The position numbers and the translations under genes were made by a program. From positions 1 to 64,000 of the forward strand of contig JAPLQX010000027.1 in the NCBI GenBank assembly GCA_026399435.1: a stretch of DNA of 64,000 bases, read 5' to 3'. Source of the stretch: Rhodocyclales bacterium. GTDB lineage: Bacteria > Pseudomonadota > Gammaproteobacteria > Burkholderiales > Rhodocyclaceae. Positions 40,997-50,575 of the stretch are shown here, piece by piece; the stretch's first letter is position 1; the number at the start of each line of letters is the position of its first letter. Below the pieces are notes generated by a model. The model was not told the DNA's origin and searched no databases. It saw only the letters and a program-made list of their open reading frames with translations.

Positions 40997-43375
40997 GTGC
41001 CCCTTCCCGTCCTACCCGCCCCCGCTCGCTGGGCACTGTATTTCCTGCTCCTGATCGGAGGCGCTGTACTCAGCGTCGCCGCGCTGGCGGGCATTGCGCT
41101 GATCCTCATCTATCCGCAGCTTCCCTCGCTGGAAGTGCTGACCGACTATCAGCCGAAGATTCCCTTGCGCGTCTACACCAGCGACGGCCATCTGATTGGC
41201 GAGTTCGGCGAGGAGCGGCGCAACTTCGCACACATCAAGGACGTTCCCGCAGTAATGAAGCAGGCCATTCTCGCGGCCGAAGACGAGCGCTTCTACCAGC
41301 ACCCGGGTATAGACACACTCGGCGTATTGCGTGCAGCGTATTCCAATTTCGTGGGTGGTGGCAAGCGCCAAGGCGCGTCAACCATCACCATGCAAGTGGC
41401 CCGCAACTTTTTCCTGTCAAGCGAGAAGACCCTGACACGGAAACTCTACGAGATGCTGCTGGCGTTCAAAATCGAGAACAATCTCGGCAAGGACCAGATT
41501 CTCGAAATCTACATCAACCAGATCTACCTCGGGCAACGCGCCTACGGCTTCTCCGCTGCGGCACAGATCTACTACGGCAAGCCGCTGAAGGATGTCACCG
41601 TGGCCGAGGCGGCCATGCTCGCCGGACTGCCCAAGGCGCCTTCGGCCTACAACCCGGTGGCCAATCCGAAGAGGGCCCAGCTGCGCCAGCGCTACGTCCT
41701 GCGCAGGATGCGCGAGCTTGACTTCATCAACGACGCTCAATTGAAGTCGGCGCAGACCGAAGCCCTGTACGTCAAGCGCGACGTCAACGACTTTGGCGTC
41801 CGCGCCGACTATGTCGCGGAAATGGCGCGCCAGATAGCTGCCGAGCGCTTCCCCGACGATCTCTACAGCCGCGGCCTGCGCGTGATCACGACGATAAACT
41901 TCAGCGAACAACAGGCCGCCTACCTTGCCGTGCGCCGCGGCGTCATCGATTACGACAGGCGCCACGGCTATCGCGGCGCCGAGGCCTACGTCGACCTGAA
42001 GGACGTCACCTCGGATCAGGACGAGGAACTGGAAGAGCTGCTGGCCGACTACGACGACAGCGACGACCTGCTGCCGGCCATCGTTCTGGAGGCCACGCCG
42101 AAAATGGTGCGCGCCTACCTGCGCGGCGGCGAGATCGTCAAAGTCGGCGACGAAGGACTCAGGTTCGTCGCGCGCATGCTGGACGACAAGTCGCCACCCA
42201 ACAAGCGGGTGCGGCGCGGTGCCGTGATCCGCGTCCAGAAATCGGACAAGGGCATGCACATCGTCCAGTTGCCGGATGTCGAGGCGGCTTTCGTCGCCGC
42301 GAGTCCGGTCGATGGCGCGATCCGGGCGCTGGTCGGCGGCTTCGATTTCAACCGCAGCAAATTCAACCACGTCACCCAGGCCTGGCGCCAGCCCGGCTCC
42401 AGCTTCAAGCCCTTCATCTACTCCGCCGCTCTGGAAAAAGGCTATACCCCGGCCTCCGTGATCGCGGACGAACCCGTATCGATCTCCGCCGAAGAGACAG
42501 GTTCCCAGGCCTGGGAACCGAAGAACTACGACGGCAAATACGAAGGCCCGATGACTCTGCGCACGGCACTGGCGAAATCCAAGAACATGGTTTCGATCCG
42601 CCTGTTGCGCGCCATCGGCACCCATTACGCGCAGGACTATGTGACGCGCTTCGGCTTCGATGCCGACAAGCACCCGCCCTATCTGACCCTGGCGCTGGGC
42701 GCCGGATCGGTGACGCCGTGGCAGCAGCTCGCGGCTTATTCGATATTCGCCAACGGCGGCTACCGCATCACCCCGTATATCGTGCGCGAGATCGTCGATG
42801 ACAAGGGCACCGTGCTGGCCGCCACACAGCCCATGCTGGCCGGCGATGAATCGCTGCGCGCGATTGATGCACGCAACGCCTGGCTGATGGACAGCATGAT
42901 GCACGACGTGGTACGGCGCGGTACCGCGACACGCGCTGCCGCCGCGCTCAAGCGGAGCGACCTGGCGGGCAAGACCGGCACCACCAACGACTACATCGAT
43001 GCCTGGTTCTGCGGCTACCAGCCGACCATCGTCGGCATCGCCTGGATCGGCTTCGATCAGCCGCGGCGCATGGGCAACGGCGAAACCGGCAGCGCGGCCG
43101 CGTTGCCGATGTGGATCAGCTTCATGGAACAGGCCTTGAAGAATGTGCCGGAGAGCTGGCAGGAAACCCCCGGCAACCTGGTGCCGATCGTCGCCAATGA
43201 TCCTTCGGGCAAAACCACCAAGGAACTCATCTACAAGGAATTGCTGCCGCCTGTGGACGAGGAACAACCCAAGCAGGCCGAATCCAGGCAGCAGACACCT
43301 GCCCCGGTGCAGGACGCGAAACCGAAGGCGGTCGAAAAGCCCGCTGCCGAGAAGCCCGCCGAAAAGAAGAACTAG
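40997..43375 (+). CDS. mrcA: Penicillin-binding protein 1A (transglycosylase/transpeptidase)
   Basis: Bifunctional peptidoglycan synthase; 792 residues from a GTG at 40997 (no clear ribosome site). One membrane anchor (about 13-38). The glycosyltransferase GT51 domain has the catalytic Glu in AAEDERFYQHPGID (about 95) and GASTITMQVARNFFL. An OB-like insert at about 320-420 contains an acidic run (QDEELEELLADYDDSDD). The transpeptidase domain has SSFK (468-471), SKN (528-530) and KTG (659-661). The C-terminus is a Pro/Ala/Lys tail. Its TAG stop shares CTAG with the convergent cyaY stop. Confidence 0.97.
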   Translation: MPLPVLPAPARWALYFLLLIGGAVLSVAALAGIALILIYPQLPSLEVLTDYQPKIPLRVYTSDGHLIGEFGEERRNFAHIKDVPAVMKQAILAAEDERFYQHPGIDTLGVLRAAYSNFVGGGKRQGASTITMQVARNFFLSSEKTLTRKLYEMLLAFKIENNLGKDQILEIYINQIYLGQRAYGFSAAAQIYYGKPLKDVTVAEAAMLAGLPKAPSAYNPVANPKRAQLRQRYVLRRMRELDFINDAQLKSAQTEALYVKRDVNDFGVRADYVAEMARQIAAERFPDDLYSRGLRVITTINFSEQQAAYLAVRRGVIDYDRRHGYRGAEAYVDLKDVTSDQDEELEELLADYDDSDDLLPAIVLEATPKMVRAYLRGGEIVKVGDEGLRFVARMLDDKSPPNKRVRRGAVIRVQKSDKGMHIVQLPDVEAAFVAASPVDGAIRALVGGFDFNRSKFNHVTQAWRQPGSSFKPFIYSAALEKGYTPASVIADEPVSISAEETGSQAWEPKNYDGKYEGPMTLRTALAKSKNMVSIRLLRAIGTHYAQDYVTRFGFDADKHPPYLTLALGAGSVTPWQQLAAYSIFANGGYRITPYIVREIVDDKGTVLAATQPMLAGDESLRAIDARNAWLMDSMMHDVVRRGTATRAAAALKRSDLAGKTGTTNDYIDAWFCGYQPTIVGIAWIGFDQPRRMGNGETGSAAALPMWISFMEQALKNVPESWQETPGNLVPIVANDPSGKTTKELIYKELLPPVDEEQPKQAESRQQTPAPVQDAKPKAVEKPAAEKPAEKKN

Positions 43376-43698
43376 AGCGCGATTTTGACGCCGGCCTGTT
43401 CGGACAGGGTGCGCGACAAGGCCGCCATCAATTCTTCGCCGTCGCGCGTGCCCAGCCAGCGCCCCCCCTCGGGACGAAAGTGGTAGCCGCCCGATTTCGC
43501 TGCCAGCCAGATTTCGCGGGCGGCGCCGTGGCGATTCACAATGATCTTCGAGCCGTTCTCGAATTCGATCTCGATCACGCCGCCCGGCTTGGTTTCAAAA
43601 TCGAAATCGGCAACGTCGCTCTCGCTCGCCACCTCCAGTGCCGTCTCGATGCGCGCCAGTTCGGCATCCGCCGCTGCCATGAATTCCCGCTCGTCCAT
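43372..43698 (-). CDS. cyaY: Frataxin-like iron protein CyaY
   Basis: Iron-binding regulator of Fe-S cluster assembly that acts with IscS; 108 residues, as expected. The acidic first helix has DEREFMAAADAELARIETAL, then the beta sheet with DFDFETKPGGVIEIEFENGS and IIVNRHGAAREIWLAAKSGG, and the conserved WLGTRDGEEL. It is convergent with mrcA (stops share CTAG) and divergent from lptM, as is common in this class. Confidence 0.95.
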   Translation of the reverse strand: MDEREFMAAADAELARIETALEVASESDVADFDFETKPGGVIEIEFENGSKIIVNRHGAAREIWLAAKSGGYHFRPEGGRWLGTRDGEELMAALSRTLSEQAGVKIAL

Positions 43699-43751
43699 CG
43701 CGTGTTACCATCCTTTGCCTGTCGAGACACACTCAGCCACATCTATCTGCC

Positions 43752-43964
43752 ATGCGTCTGATTCCTTCATTCTTCACCGCCCTGATCGCCCTGACGGCCC
43801 TCGCCGCCTGCGGTACCAAGACCCCGCTGACACTGCCATCCCCGGCGGCGCCCGCGGCCGCCGTTACATGCCCGCAAAGCGGAATCCCATGTACGCAAAG
43901 CGCGCCGACGCCGGCTCCTGCGGTCGATAATAGCAACAAAGCCGGCACAGAGCCCGGACGATGA
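43752..43964 (+). CDS. lptM: LptM-type small lipoprotein
   Basis: 70 residues. A lipoprotein signal has lipobox LAAC with Cys20, followed directly by GTKTPLTLP, the conserved start of LptM (YifL) proteins. LptM helps the LptDE translocon to mature in the outer membrane. The rest is a Pro/Ala-rich tail with two further Cys (CPQSGIPC). It overlaps the lysA start by four bases, the normal lptM-lysA arrangement. Confidence 0.9.
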   Translation: MRLIPSFFTALIALTALAACGTKTPLTLPSPAAPAAAVTCPQSGIPCTQSAPTPAPAVDNSNKAGTEPGR

Positions 43965-45229
43965 GTCTGGCCGTCATGCATGAGGACGGCCTGCGGGTCG
44001 AAGGCGTTGCGCTGGCCGAGATTGCCGCGCGCTTCGGCACTCCCTGCTACGTCTATTCACGCGCTGCGCTCACGGCCGCCTACGCGGCCTATCGCGATGC
44101 GCTGCAGGCACACGGGCTGGCTCAGCGATCGCTGATCTGCTATGCGGTCAAGGCCAACTCCAATCTCGCCATCCTCAATCTGTTCGCCCGACTCGGCGCC
44201 GGTTTCGACATCGTTTCCGGCGGCGAACTGGCGCGTGTGCTGGCCGCCGGCGGCGACGCGAACAAGATCGTATTTTCCGGCGTCGGCAAGTCGCGTGCGG
44301 AAATGCGTGCGGCGCTGGAGGCGGGCATCCACTGCTTCAATGTAGAGTCGGCGAGCGAACTCGAACACCTCAGCGAGGTTGCCGGCAGCGTCGGCCGCCG
44401 CGCGCCGGTTTCGCTGCGCGTGAATCCCGACGTCGACCCGAAGACCCATCCCTATATTTCCACCGGCCTCAAGAGCGCCAAGTTCGGCGTTGCCTTCGAC
44501 GAGGCCTTCGACCTCTACCGCCGAGCCGCCACGCTGCCGCATATCGCCGTGAAAGGCATCGACTGCCACATCGGCTCGCAACTACTCGATCCGGCGCCGG
44601 CCGCCGAAGCGGCCGACAAGGTGCTGGCGCTGGTCGATCGGCTTGCCGCCGCGGGCATCGTGCTGGAGCACATCGACCTCGGCGGCGGCATGGGCATTCA
44701 ATATCGTGCCGACGCGCCCGCCCCTGCGGCGGCCGACTATCTCGCCCCGATGCTGAGCAGGCTCGCCGGTCGCCGCGAAAAGCTGATGTTCGAGCCGGGC
44801 CGTTCGCTGGTCGGCAATGCGGGCCTGCTGCTGACCCGTGTCGAAGTGCTGAAGCCGGGCGAGGAAAAGCACTTTGCCGTGGTCGATGCGGCGATGAACG
44901 ACCTGATGCGCCCTGCCCTCTATGACGCCTGGCACGACATCGCAAGAGTCGGCGCTGACGGCACGGCGACAGGCACGGCAATGAGCTACGAAATCGTCGG
45001 CCCGGTCTGCGAGTCGGGTGATTTCCTCGGCCACGACCGCCTGCTGGCGCTGAACGAGGGCGATCTGCTCGCCATCCTCTCGGCAGGCGCCTACGGCATG
45101 GCAATGGCCTCGAATTACAACAGCCGGCCGCGCGCCGCCGAAGTCATGGTCGATGGCAGCGCCGTGCATCTGATCCGTCGCCGCGAGGACGTCGCGCAGC
45201 TCTTCGCCCTCGAATCAACGCTACCGTGA
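43961..45229 (+). CDS. lysA: Diaminopimelate decarboxylase
   Basis: Last step of lysine synthesis (PLP enzyme); 422 residues. PLP Lys64 in YAVKAN, HIGSQ (203-207), the GGGMGI phosphate loop (about 241), EPGRSLVG (278-285) and the active-site Cys in CESGDF (350-355). Residues about 329-341 (RVGADGTATGTAM) are a small insertion encoded by a dispersed DNA repeat, in the surface stretch before YEIVGPVCES. It overlaps lptM. Confidence 0.97.
   Translation: MSLAVMHEDGLRVEGVALAEIAARFGTPCYVYSRAALTAAYAAYRDALQAHGLAQRSLICYAVKANSNLAILNLFARLGAGFDIVSGGELARVLAAGGDANKIVFSGVGKSRAEMRAALEAGIHCFNVESASELEHLSEVAGSVGRRAPVSLRVNPDVDPKTHPYISTGLKSAKFGVAFDEAFDLYRRAATLPHIAVKGIDCHIGSQLLDPAPAAEAADKVLALVDRLAAAGIVLEHIDLGGGMGIQYRADAPAPAAADYLAPMLSRLAGRREKLMFEPGRSLVGNAGLLLTRVEVLKPGEEKHFAVVDAAMNDLMRPALYDAWHDIARVGADGTATGTAMSYEIVGPVCESGDFLGHDRLLALNEGDLLAILSAGAYGMAMASNYNSRPRAAEVMVDGSAVHLIRRREDVAQLFALESTLP
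44945..44972 (+). repeat. Dispersed in-frame repeat, copy in lysA
   Basis: AGAGTCGGCGCTGACGGCAC followed by GGCGACAGG. It matches the 49551 copy at most positions of its core and encodes VGADGTA, in the same frame as the glmS copy (VGAGGTA). Confidence 0.65.
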
Positions 45230-45245
45230 AAAGGCTGATCCGCCC

Positions 45246-46469
45246 ATGTCCAAGACGCGCACGATTCTGTTGATTGTCGCCCTGCTTGCCGCCGGAGGCG
45301 GGACGGCATGGTACTTCACCAAATCCGGCACGTCCGCGGCCGGCAAGAAGATGCAGACGCCGCCGGTTCCCGTCAGGCTGGCCAAGGCAGTCGTCCAGGA
45401 CATGCCGCTGCGACTGGAAATCACGGGCCGCACCGAGGCCTACGAGACGGTTACCCTCAAGTCGCGCGTGGACGGCCAGGTGCAGGGCGTGGCGTTCACC
45501 GAAGGCCAGCACGTGCGGCAAGGCGACATCCTGCTGCGCCTCGACCCCGCCGACTTCCAGGCCAGGCTCAATCAGGCCGAAGCCAATCTGGCCAAGAGCC
45601 AGGCGCAGTCCGCCAAGGCGAGCGCCGATGTCGAGCGCTACATTGCGTTGCGCGCCAAAGGCTTCATCTCGGAAGAAAAGGTCGGCGAGATGCGCACGAC
45701 AGCGGCAGCCGCCCAATCCGTCGCCCGGGCCGATGCCGCCGCCGTCGAACTGGCGAGCCTGCAATTGTCATACAGCGTGGTCAAGGCACCCTTCGCCGGT
45801 GTGGTCGGGGCCAAGCTGGTATTTCCCGGCACGGCGGTGAAGGTCAACGAAACGGCACTCGCCGTGGTCAATCGCGTGCGACCGTTGTATGTGGGCTTTG
45901 CCGTCCCCGAAAAATATCTGCCGCTGCTGCAGGCCGGCATGCGCTCCGAAAAGAAGTCGATGAAGGCGGCGATTTCCGTTCCGGGCGTCGCTGCCGCCTG
46001 GGAAGGCAACGTGCGCTTCCTCGACAACGGCGTCGATGTTGCGACCGGCACCATCCAGCTCAAGGCCGTCCTGCCCAACGAGGATGAGAGGCTGGCCCCG
46101 GGCCAGTTCGTCAGCGTCAGCCTGGTGCTGGATACGCTGACAGGGGCCGTGGTAGTTCCCGCCGAGGCGGTGCAGCAGGGCGCAGAAGGCAGCTTCGTGT
46201 TCGTGACGAAGGAAGACGGCACGGTGGACATCCGCAAGGTCCGCGTCGGCTCGACACAACAGCGGGTCGCGATCATCGCCGAGGGCCTCGCCGGCGGTGA
46301 AACCGTCGTCACCGAAGGCCATCTTCGACTGACGCCCGGCGCCAGGATCAAGCCGGCCGACGGCGGTCCCGAAGGCAAGACGGGAAAACCCGACGGGCCC
46401 GGGGGCAAAGCCGGCAAGCCTGGCCCCGCCGACCCAAGCAAACCCGGCGGCCCCGGCAAGCCGGACTAG
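45246..46469 (+). CDS. RND multidrug efflux adaptor (MexA/MdtA type)
   Basis: Periplasmic adaptor for the RND pump that follows; 407 residues. N-terminal membrane helix (about 7-24). Lipoyl halves in LKSRVDGQVQGVAFTEGQHV and LSYSVVKAPFAGVVGAKLVF flank the helical hairpin. The beta-barrel domain includes NRVRPLYVGFAVPEKYLPLL, and the membrane-proximal domain has VVVPAEAVQQGAEGSFVFVT. The last 40 residues are an unusual tail of Gly, Pro, Lys and Asp (repeats of the type GKPGPADPSKPGG). No outer-membrane channel gene is adjacent, so the pump must borrow one. Confidence 0.93.
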   Translation: MSKTRTILLIVALLAAGGGTAWYFTKSGTSAAGKKMQTPPVPVRLAKAVVQDMPLRLEITGRTEAYETVTLKSRVDGQVQGVAFTEGQHVRQGDILLRLDPADFQARLNQAEANLAKSQAQSAKASADVERYIALRAKGFISEEKVGEMRTTAAAAQSVARADAAAVELASLQLSYSVVKAPFAGVVGAKLVFPGTAVKVNETALAVVNRVRPLYVGFAVPEKYLPLLQAGMRSEKKSMKAAISVPGVAAAWEGNVRFLDNGVDVATGTIQLKAVLPNEDERLAPGQFVSVSLVLDTLTGAVVVPAEAVQQGAEGSFVFVTKEDGTVDIRKVRVGSTQQRVAIIAEGLAGGETVVTEGHLRLTPGARIKPADGGPEGKTGKPDGPGGKAGKPGPADPSKPGGPGKPD

Positions 46470-46478
46470 GAAGCCGCG

Positions 46479-49400
46479 ATGCAGTTGCCAGAGCTGTGCA
46501 TCCGCCGGCCGGTGATGACCACGCTGCTGATGGCGGCCTTCCTCATCTTCGGCATCATCGCCTACCGCGCGCTGCCGGTCTCCGAACTGCCCAGCATCGA
46601 TTTCCCGACGATCTCGGTCACCGCCCAGTTGCCCGGGGCCTCGCCCGAGACCATGGCCGCCGCGGTCGCCACTCCGCTCGAAGGCCAGTTCTCGACCATA
46701 TCGGGTCTCGACTCGATGACCTCGACCAGCGCCCAGGGCACCTCCACCATCACGCTGCAGTTCGCGCTCGACCGCAACATCGATGCCGCCGCGCAGGACG
46801 TGCAGTCGGCCATCGCCGCCGCGCAGCGCAAGCTGCCGCCGGACATGCCGACGCCGCCTTCCTTCCGCAAGGTCAACCCGGCGGACTTCGCGATTTTCTA
46901 CATCGCCATGAACTCGACCACGCTGCCCACCTGGGTGGTCAACGAGTATGCCGAAACGCAGCTCGCCCAGCGCCTGTCGACGCTGCCCGGCGTCGCCCAG
47001 GTCAATGTCTTCGGTTCGCAGAAATTTGCGGTCCGGATACAGGCCGATCCTGGTCAGCTCAGTTCGCGCGGCATCGGCATCGACGAGCTGCAGGCGGCCG
47101 TCAGGAATGCCAACGTCAATCAGCCGCTGGGCACGCTCGACGGCACGCGGCAGAGCTTTGCCCTGCAAGCCAACGGCCAGCTGCTGAACGCGGCCGCCTA
47201 TCGCCCGCTGACCATAGCCTGGCGCAACGGCGCACCAGTGAAGCTGGAGGAATTGGCGCGCGTCGTCGACAGCGTCGAAAACACCAAGGTCGCCGCCTGG
47301 TTCAACGACCGGCGCACCATCATGCTGGCGGTATTCCGTCAGCCGGGATCGAACACCATCGAAACCGTGGCCGCGATCAAGCGCGTGCTGCCGGTGTTCC
47401 AGGCCAACCTGCCGGCCTCGATCGAACTCCAGGTGCACTACGACCGCAGCGTCTCGATCCGCGACGCGATCAACGACGTGCAATTCACGCTGATCCTTGC
47501 CGGCTTCCTGGTGATCCTGGTGATCCTGATGTTCCTGCGCAACCTGTCGGCGACGATCATTCCGGCGCTGGCCTTGCCGATCTCGGTGATCGGCACCTTC
47601 GCCGTGATGCAGACGCTGGGCTACAGCCTCGACAACCTTTCGCTGCTGGCGCTGACACTGTCGGTGGGCTTCGTCGTCGATGACGCAATCGTCATGCTGG
47701 AGAACATCATCCGCCACATCGAGGCCGGCGAGGAGCCGTTCGAGGCGGCGATCCACGGTGCGCGCGAAATCGGCTTCACCATCATCTCGATGACGCTCTC
47801 GCTGACCGCCGTGTTCATTCCGGTGCTGTTCATGAGCGGCATCGTCGGTCGCCTGCTGCACGAGTTCGCCGTCACCATCTGCGCCGCGATCCTGGTCTCC
47901 GGCTTCGTCTCGCTGACGCTGACGCCGATGCTGTGCAGCCGCTACCTGAAGCACGCCGGGCCGGAACAGCATGGCCGCATCTTCATGGCCTTCGAGCGCT
48001 TCTTCGATGCGCTGCTGGGCGCCTACCGCCGGTCGCTCACCTGGTGCCTGGCGCGACCGCTGTGGGTCATGCTCTCCTTCGTCCTCACCCTGATCGCCAC
48101 CGTCCTGATCTTCGGCGCGGTGCCCAAGGACTTTCTGCCCAGCGGCGATACCGGGCAGATCATCGCCTCCACCGAAGGCCCGCAGGACATTTCCTTCCCG
48201 GCCATGATGCAGCGGCAGCGCGCCGTGGCCGACATCCTGTCCAAGGACCCGGCAGTGCGGACACTGGGGTCCTTCGTCGGCGCCAGCGGCCCGCGCCCGA
48301 CCTCCAATACCGGCACCCTGGTGCTCAACCTCAAGCCGCACGACGAACGCAAGGAGGGCCCCGACGAAATCATCGCCCGCCTGCGCCCCAAGCTGGCCGC
48401 CGTACCGGGCATTCGCGTCTTCATGCAAAACCCGCCGCCGATCCGCATCGGCGGCCAGGTGACCAACGCCCAGTTCCAATACACGCTGCAGGACACGGAT
48501 CTCGCCGAACTCTATCGCTGGAACGACGTGCTGCTCGACCACCTGCGCCAGCTGCCCGGCTTCGTCGACGTCAACACCAACCTGAAGAACCAGAGCCCCG
48601 TACTCGCACTCGACATCGACCGGGAAAAGCTGGCACCGCTCGGCATCAGCATCGGCCAGATCGAGGACGCACTGCAAAGCGCCTTCAGTTCGCGCCAGAT
48701 ATCGACCATCTACGCCGCCACCAACCAGTACCAGGTCATCCTCGAAGTTGCGCCGGAGCTGCAGGCCGACCCGGCCACGCTGGCGAAAATCCATGTCCGT
48801 TCCAGCAGCGGCAAACTGGTGCCGGTCGATACAGTGGCCCGCATCAGCCGCACAACTCAGGCGCTGACGGTCAACCACCAGGGCCAGTTGCCCGCGGTGA
48901 CGCTCTCCTTCAACCTGCTGCCCGGCGTTTCACTCGGGGATGCGGTGGATCGCATCCGCAAGATGGAGCGCGAGATGAGCATGCCGGCCTCGCTCACCAC
49001 CAGCCTGCAGGGCGCGGCGCAGGCCTTCGAAGCGTCGCTGCAGGGGCTCGGCATACTGCTGCTGGTCGCCGTCCTGGTGGTGTATATCGTGCTCGGCATT
49101 CTCTACGAGAGCTTCGTGCATCCCCTGACGATTCTCTCCGGGCTGCCCGCTGCGGGTCTGGGTGCACTGCTGACGCTGCTGATCTTCCGCGTCGATCTGA
49201 GTCTCTACGCCTTCGTCGGCATCATCATGCTGGTGGGCATCGTCAAGAAGAACGCGATCATGATGATCGACTTCGCCCTGGAGAAGCAGCGCAAGGAAAA
49301 CGTCGCTCCGGCGCAGGCGATTTTCGATGCCTGCATGGTGCGCTTCCGGCCGATCATGATGACCACCATGGCCGCGCTGGTGGGAACCCTGCCGATCGCC

Positions 49401-49550
49401 GTGGGCTGGGGTGCCGGCGCCGAAGTGCGACGGCCGCTTGGCCTGGCGGTCGTTGGCGGCCTGTTGCTGTCGCAGTTTCTGACGCTGTACCTGACGCCGG
49501 TCGTCTATCTCTATCTCGACAAGCTGGGCAAGGGCCACAAGCCCGCCTGA
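46479..49550 (+). CDS. RND multidrug efflux transporter (HAE1 class, MdtB/C-like)
   Basis: Proton-driven drug exporter; 1,023 residues with twelve membrane helices in the normal RND layout. The start LPELCIRRPVMTTLLMAAFL and LPVSELPSIDFPTISVTAQL are typical of the MdtB/MdtC branch. Proton-relay Asp pair in LSVGFVVDDAIVMLENIIRH (helix 4), and the Lys of helix 10 in VGIVKKNAIMMIDFALEKQR. It lies nine bases after the adaptor gene. Substrates cannot be read from sequence. Its stop is followed at once by a dispersed repeat. Confidence 0.95.
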   Translation: MQLPELCIRRPVMTTLLMAAFLIFGIIAYRALPVSELPSIDFPTISVTAQLPGASPETMAAAVATPLEGQFSTISGLDSMTSTSAQGTSTITLQFALDRNIDAAAQDVQSAIAAAQRKLPPDMPTPPSFRKVNPADFAIFYIAMNSTTLPTWVVNEYAETQLAQRLSTLPGVAQVNVFGSQKFAVRIQADPGQLSSRGIGIDELQAAVRNANVNQPLGTLDGTRQSFALQANGQLLNAAAYRPLTIAWRNGAPVKLEELARVVDSVENTKVAAWFNDRRTIMLAVFRQPGSNTIETVAAIKRVLPVFQANLPASIELQVHYDRSVSIRDAINDVQFTLILAGFLVILVILMFLRNLSATIIPALALPISVIGTFAVMQTLGYSLDNLSLLALTLSVGFVVDDAIVMLENIIRHIEAGEEPFEAAIHGAREIGFTIISMTLSLTAVFIPVLFMSGIVGRLLHEFAVTICAAILVSGFVSLTLTPMLCSRYLKHAGPEQHGRIFMAFERFFDALLGAYRRSLTWCLARPLWVMLSFVLTLIATVLIFGAVPKDFLPSGDTGQIIASTEGPQDISFPAMMQRQRAVADILSKDPAVRTLGSFVGASGPRPTSNTGTLVLNLKPHDERKEGPDEIIARLRPKLAAVPGIRVFMQNPPPIRIGGQVTNAQFQYTLQDTDLAELYRWNDVLLDHLRQLPGFVDVNTNLKNQSPVLALDIDREKLAPLGISIGQIEDALQSAFSSRQISTIYAATNQYQVILEVAPELQADPATLAKIHVRSSSGKLVPVDTVARISRTTQALTVNHQGQLPAVTLSFNLLPGVSLGDAVDRIRKMEREMSMPASLTTSLQGAAQAFEASLQGLGILLLVAVLVVYIVLGILYESFVHPLTILSGLPAAGLGALLTLLIFRVDLSLYAFVGIIMLVGIVKKNAIMMIDFALEKQRKENVAPAQAIFDACMVRFRPIMMTTMAALVGTLPIAVGWGAGAEVRRPLGLAVVGGLLLSQFLTLYLTPVVYLYLDKLGKGHKPA

Positions 49551-49592
49551 GAGTTCCGCAGGACGCAGAGTCGGCGCCGGCGGTACGGCGAT
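49551..49592 (+). repeat. Dispersed repeat filling the gap between two convergent genes
   Basis: GAGTTCCGCAGGACGCAGAG then TCGGCGCCGGCGGTACGGCG, the fullest non-coding copy of the element. It begins directly after the RND stop codon and ends at the AEC carrier's stop codon, so the repeat is the entire intergenic region. Confidence 0.7.
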
Positions 49593-50468
49593 CTAACGCA
49601 GCACCCAGGCCAGTGTCAGCGGAATGATTACCAGCGACGCCAGGTTGCCGATCAGCACGATGGAAGCGACCCGCTCCGGCTCCTGGTGGTAGCGCTCGGC
49701 AAAGATGTAGTTGAGCACCGCCGGCGGCAGCGCGCCGAAAAGAATCAGCATGGCCGCGTCGCGCCCGGTCAAACCCAGCACCAGATTCATCAGCAGCGCC
49801 ACCAGCACGCCGGCGACAGGCGTGGTCAGGGCGCCGGCGAGGCTGATGTGCAAGTCGGCGTGGCGGCTGTCGGTGAGACGCACGCCGAGAGAAAACAGCA
49901 GCAGCGGAATCGACACGTCGCCCAGCAATTTGACGCTCAGCCACAGCGGCTGCCACAAAGGAAAATGCAGCACGCTGACCGCCAGGCCGGCCAGCGCGGC
50001 GGCGATCACCGGCACGCGCCACAGGTTCCACAGCTTCGCCCGGTGGTCGAGCAGCCAGGTACCCAGCGAGTAGTGCAGAAAGTTTTCGCTGAAGAACAGC
50101 ACCACGGCGGCAGGCAGCGCGGATTCGCCGAAGGCCAGTACCATCAGCGGCAGGCCCATGTTGCCGGAATTCTTGAACATCATCGGCGGCACGAAGGTAT
50201 TGCCGGCCACACCCAGCATGCGCGCCACCGGCCAGGCCAGCAACCCGGTGCCGAGCACCACGGCGACGCTGCCGAGCAGCAACGGAATGTTCTGCGCGAT
50301 GTCGAATGACTTCGATGCGAGCGCGGCAAACACCAGCGCCGGCACGAAGATGTCCATGTTGAGCTGGTTGGCGAAGGCCATGTCGGGCTTCTTCCAGCGG
50401 CCGTATGCGTAGCCGACCGCGACGATGGCGTAGATCGGGAAGACGATTCCCGCGATACGTTCGATCAA
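49593..50468 (-). CDS. AEC-family (auxin efflux carrier-like) transporter
   Basis: 291 residues with about ten membrane helices. Family features: the start IERIAGIVFPIYAIVAVGYA, the segment FKNSGNMGLPLMVLAFGESA (the conserved N-x-G-x-x-x-P unwound helix) and the C-terminal repeat LFGALPPAVLNYIFAERYHQ. Members move organic anions such as malate or malonate; the substrate here is unknown. It is convergent with the RND gene. Its stop codon abuts the dispersed repeat. Confidence 0.88.
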   Translation of the reverse strand: MIERIAGIVFPIYAIVAVGYAYGRWKKPDMAFANQLNMDIFVPALVFAALASKSFDIAQNIPLLLGSVAVVLGTGLLAWPVARMLGVAGNTFVPPMMFKNSGNMGLPLMVLAFGESALPAAVVLFFSENFLHYSLGTWLLDHRAKLWNLWRVPVIAAALAGLAVSVLHFPLWQPLWLSVKLLGDVSIPLLLFSLGVRLTDSRHADLHISLAGALTTPVAGVLVALLMNLVLGLTGRDAAMLILFGALPPAVLNYIFAERYHQEPERVASIVLIGNLASLVIIPLTLAWVLR

Positions 50469-50488
50469 TTACGCTCCCACCCCCCGGC

Positions 50489-50506
50489 CCCCGCCCAGGC
50501 GGGGGT
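50489..50506. repeat. GC-rich hairpin downstream of hslU
   Basis: CCCCCGCC pairs with GGCGGGGG across two bases, in the 107-base gap between hslU (ending 50576) and the AEC gene start (50468). No T-tract follows on the minus strand, so it may act as a transcript 3' end only with help, or as a REP-like structure. Confidence 0.35.
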
Positions 50507-50575
50507 GACGGGTGTTCGCCGCTGCGCGGCTCCGTGTCTGTGGCTGCGCCACGCTTGAGACGGCTCGGCGCATGG

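Noticed and set aside
45768..48878. A 1,036-codon open frame on the minus strand
   Set aside because: Antisense to the RND adaptor and pump genes; its composition (His, Arg, Gln, Asp) is typical of a shadow frame.
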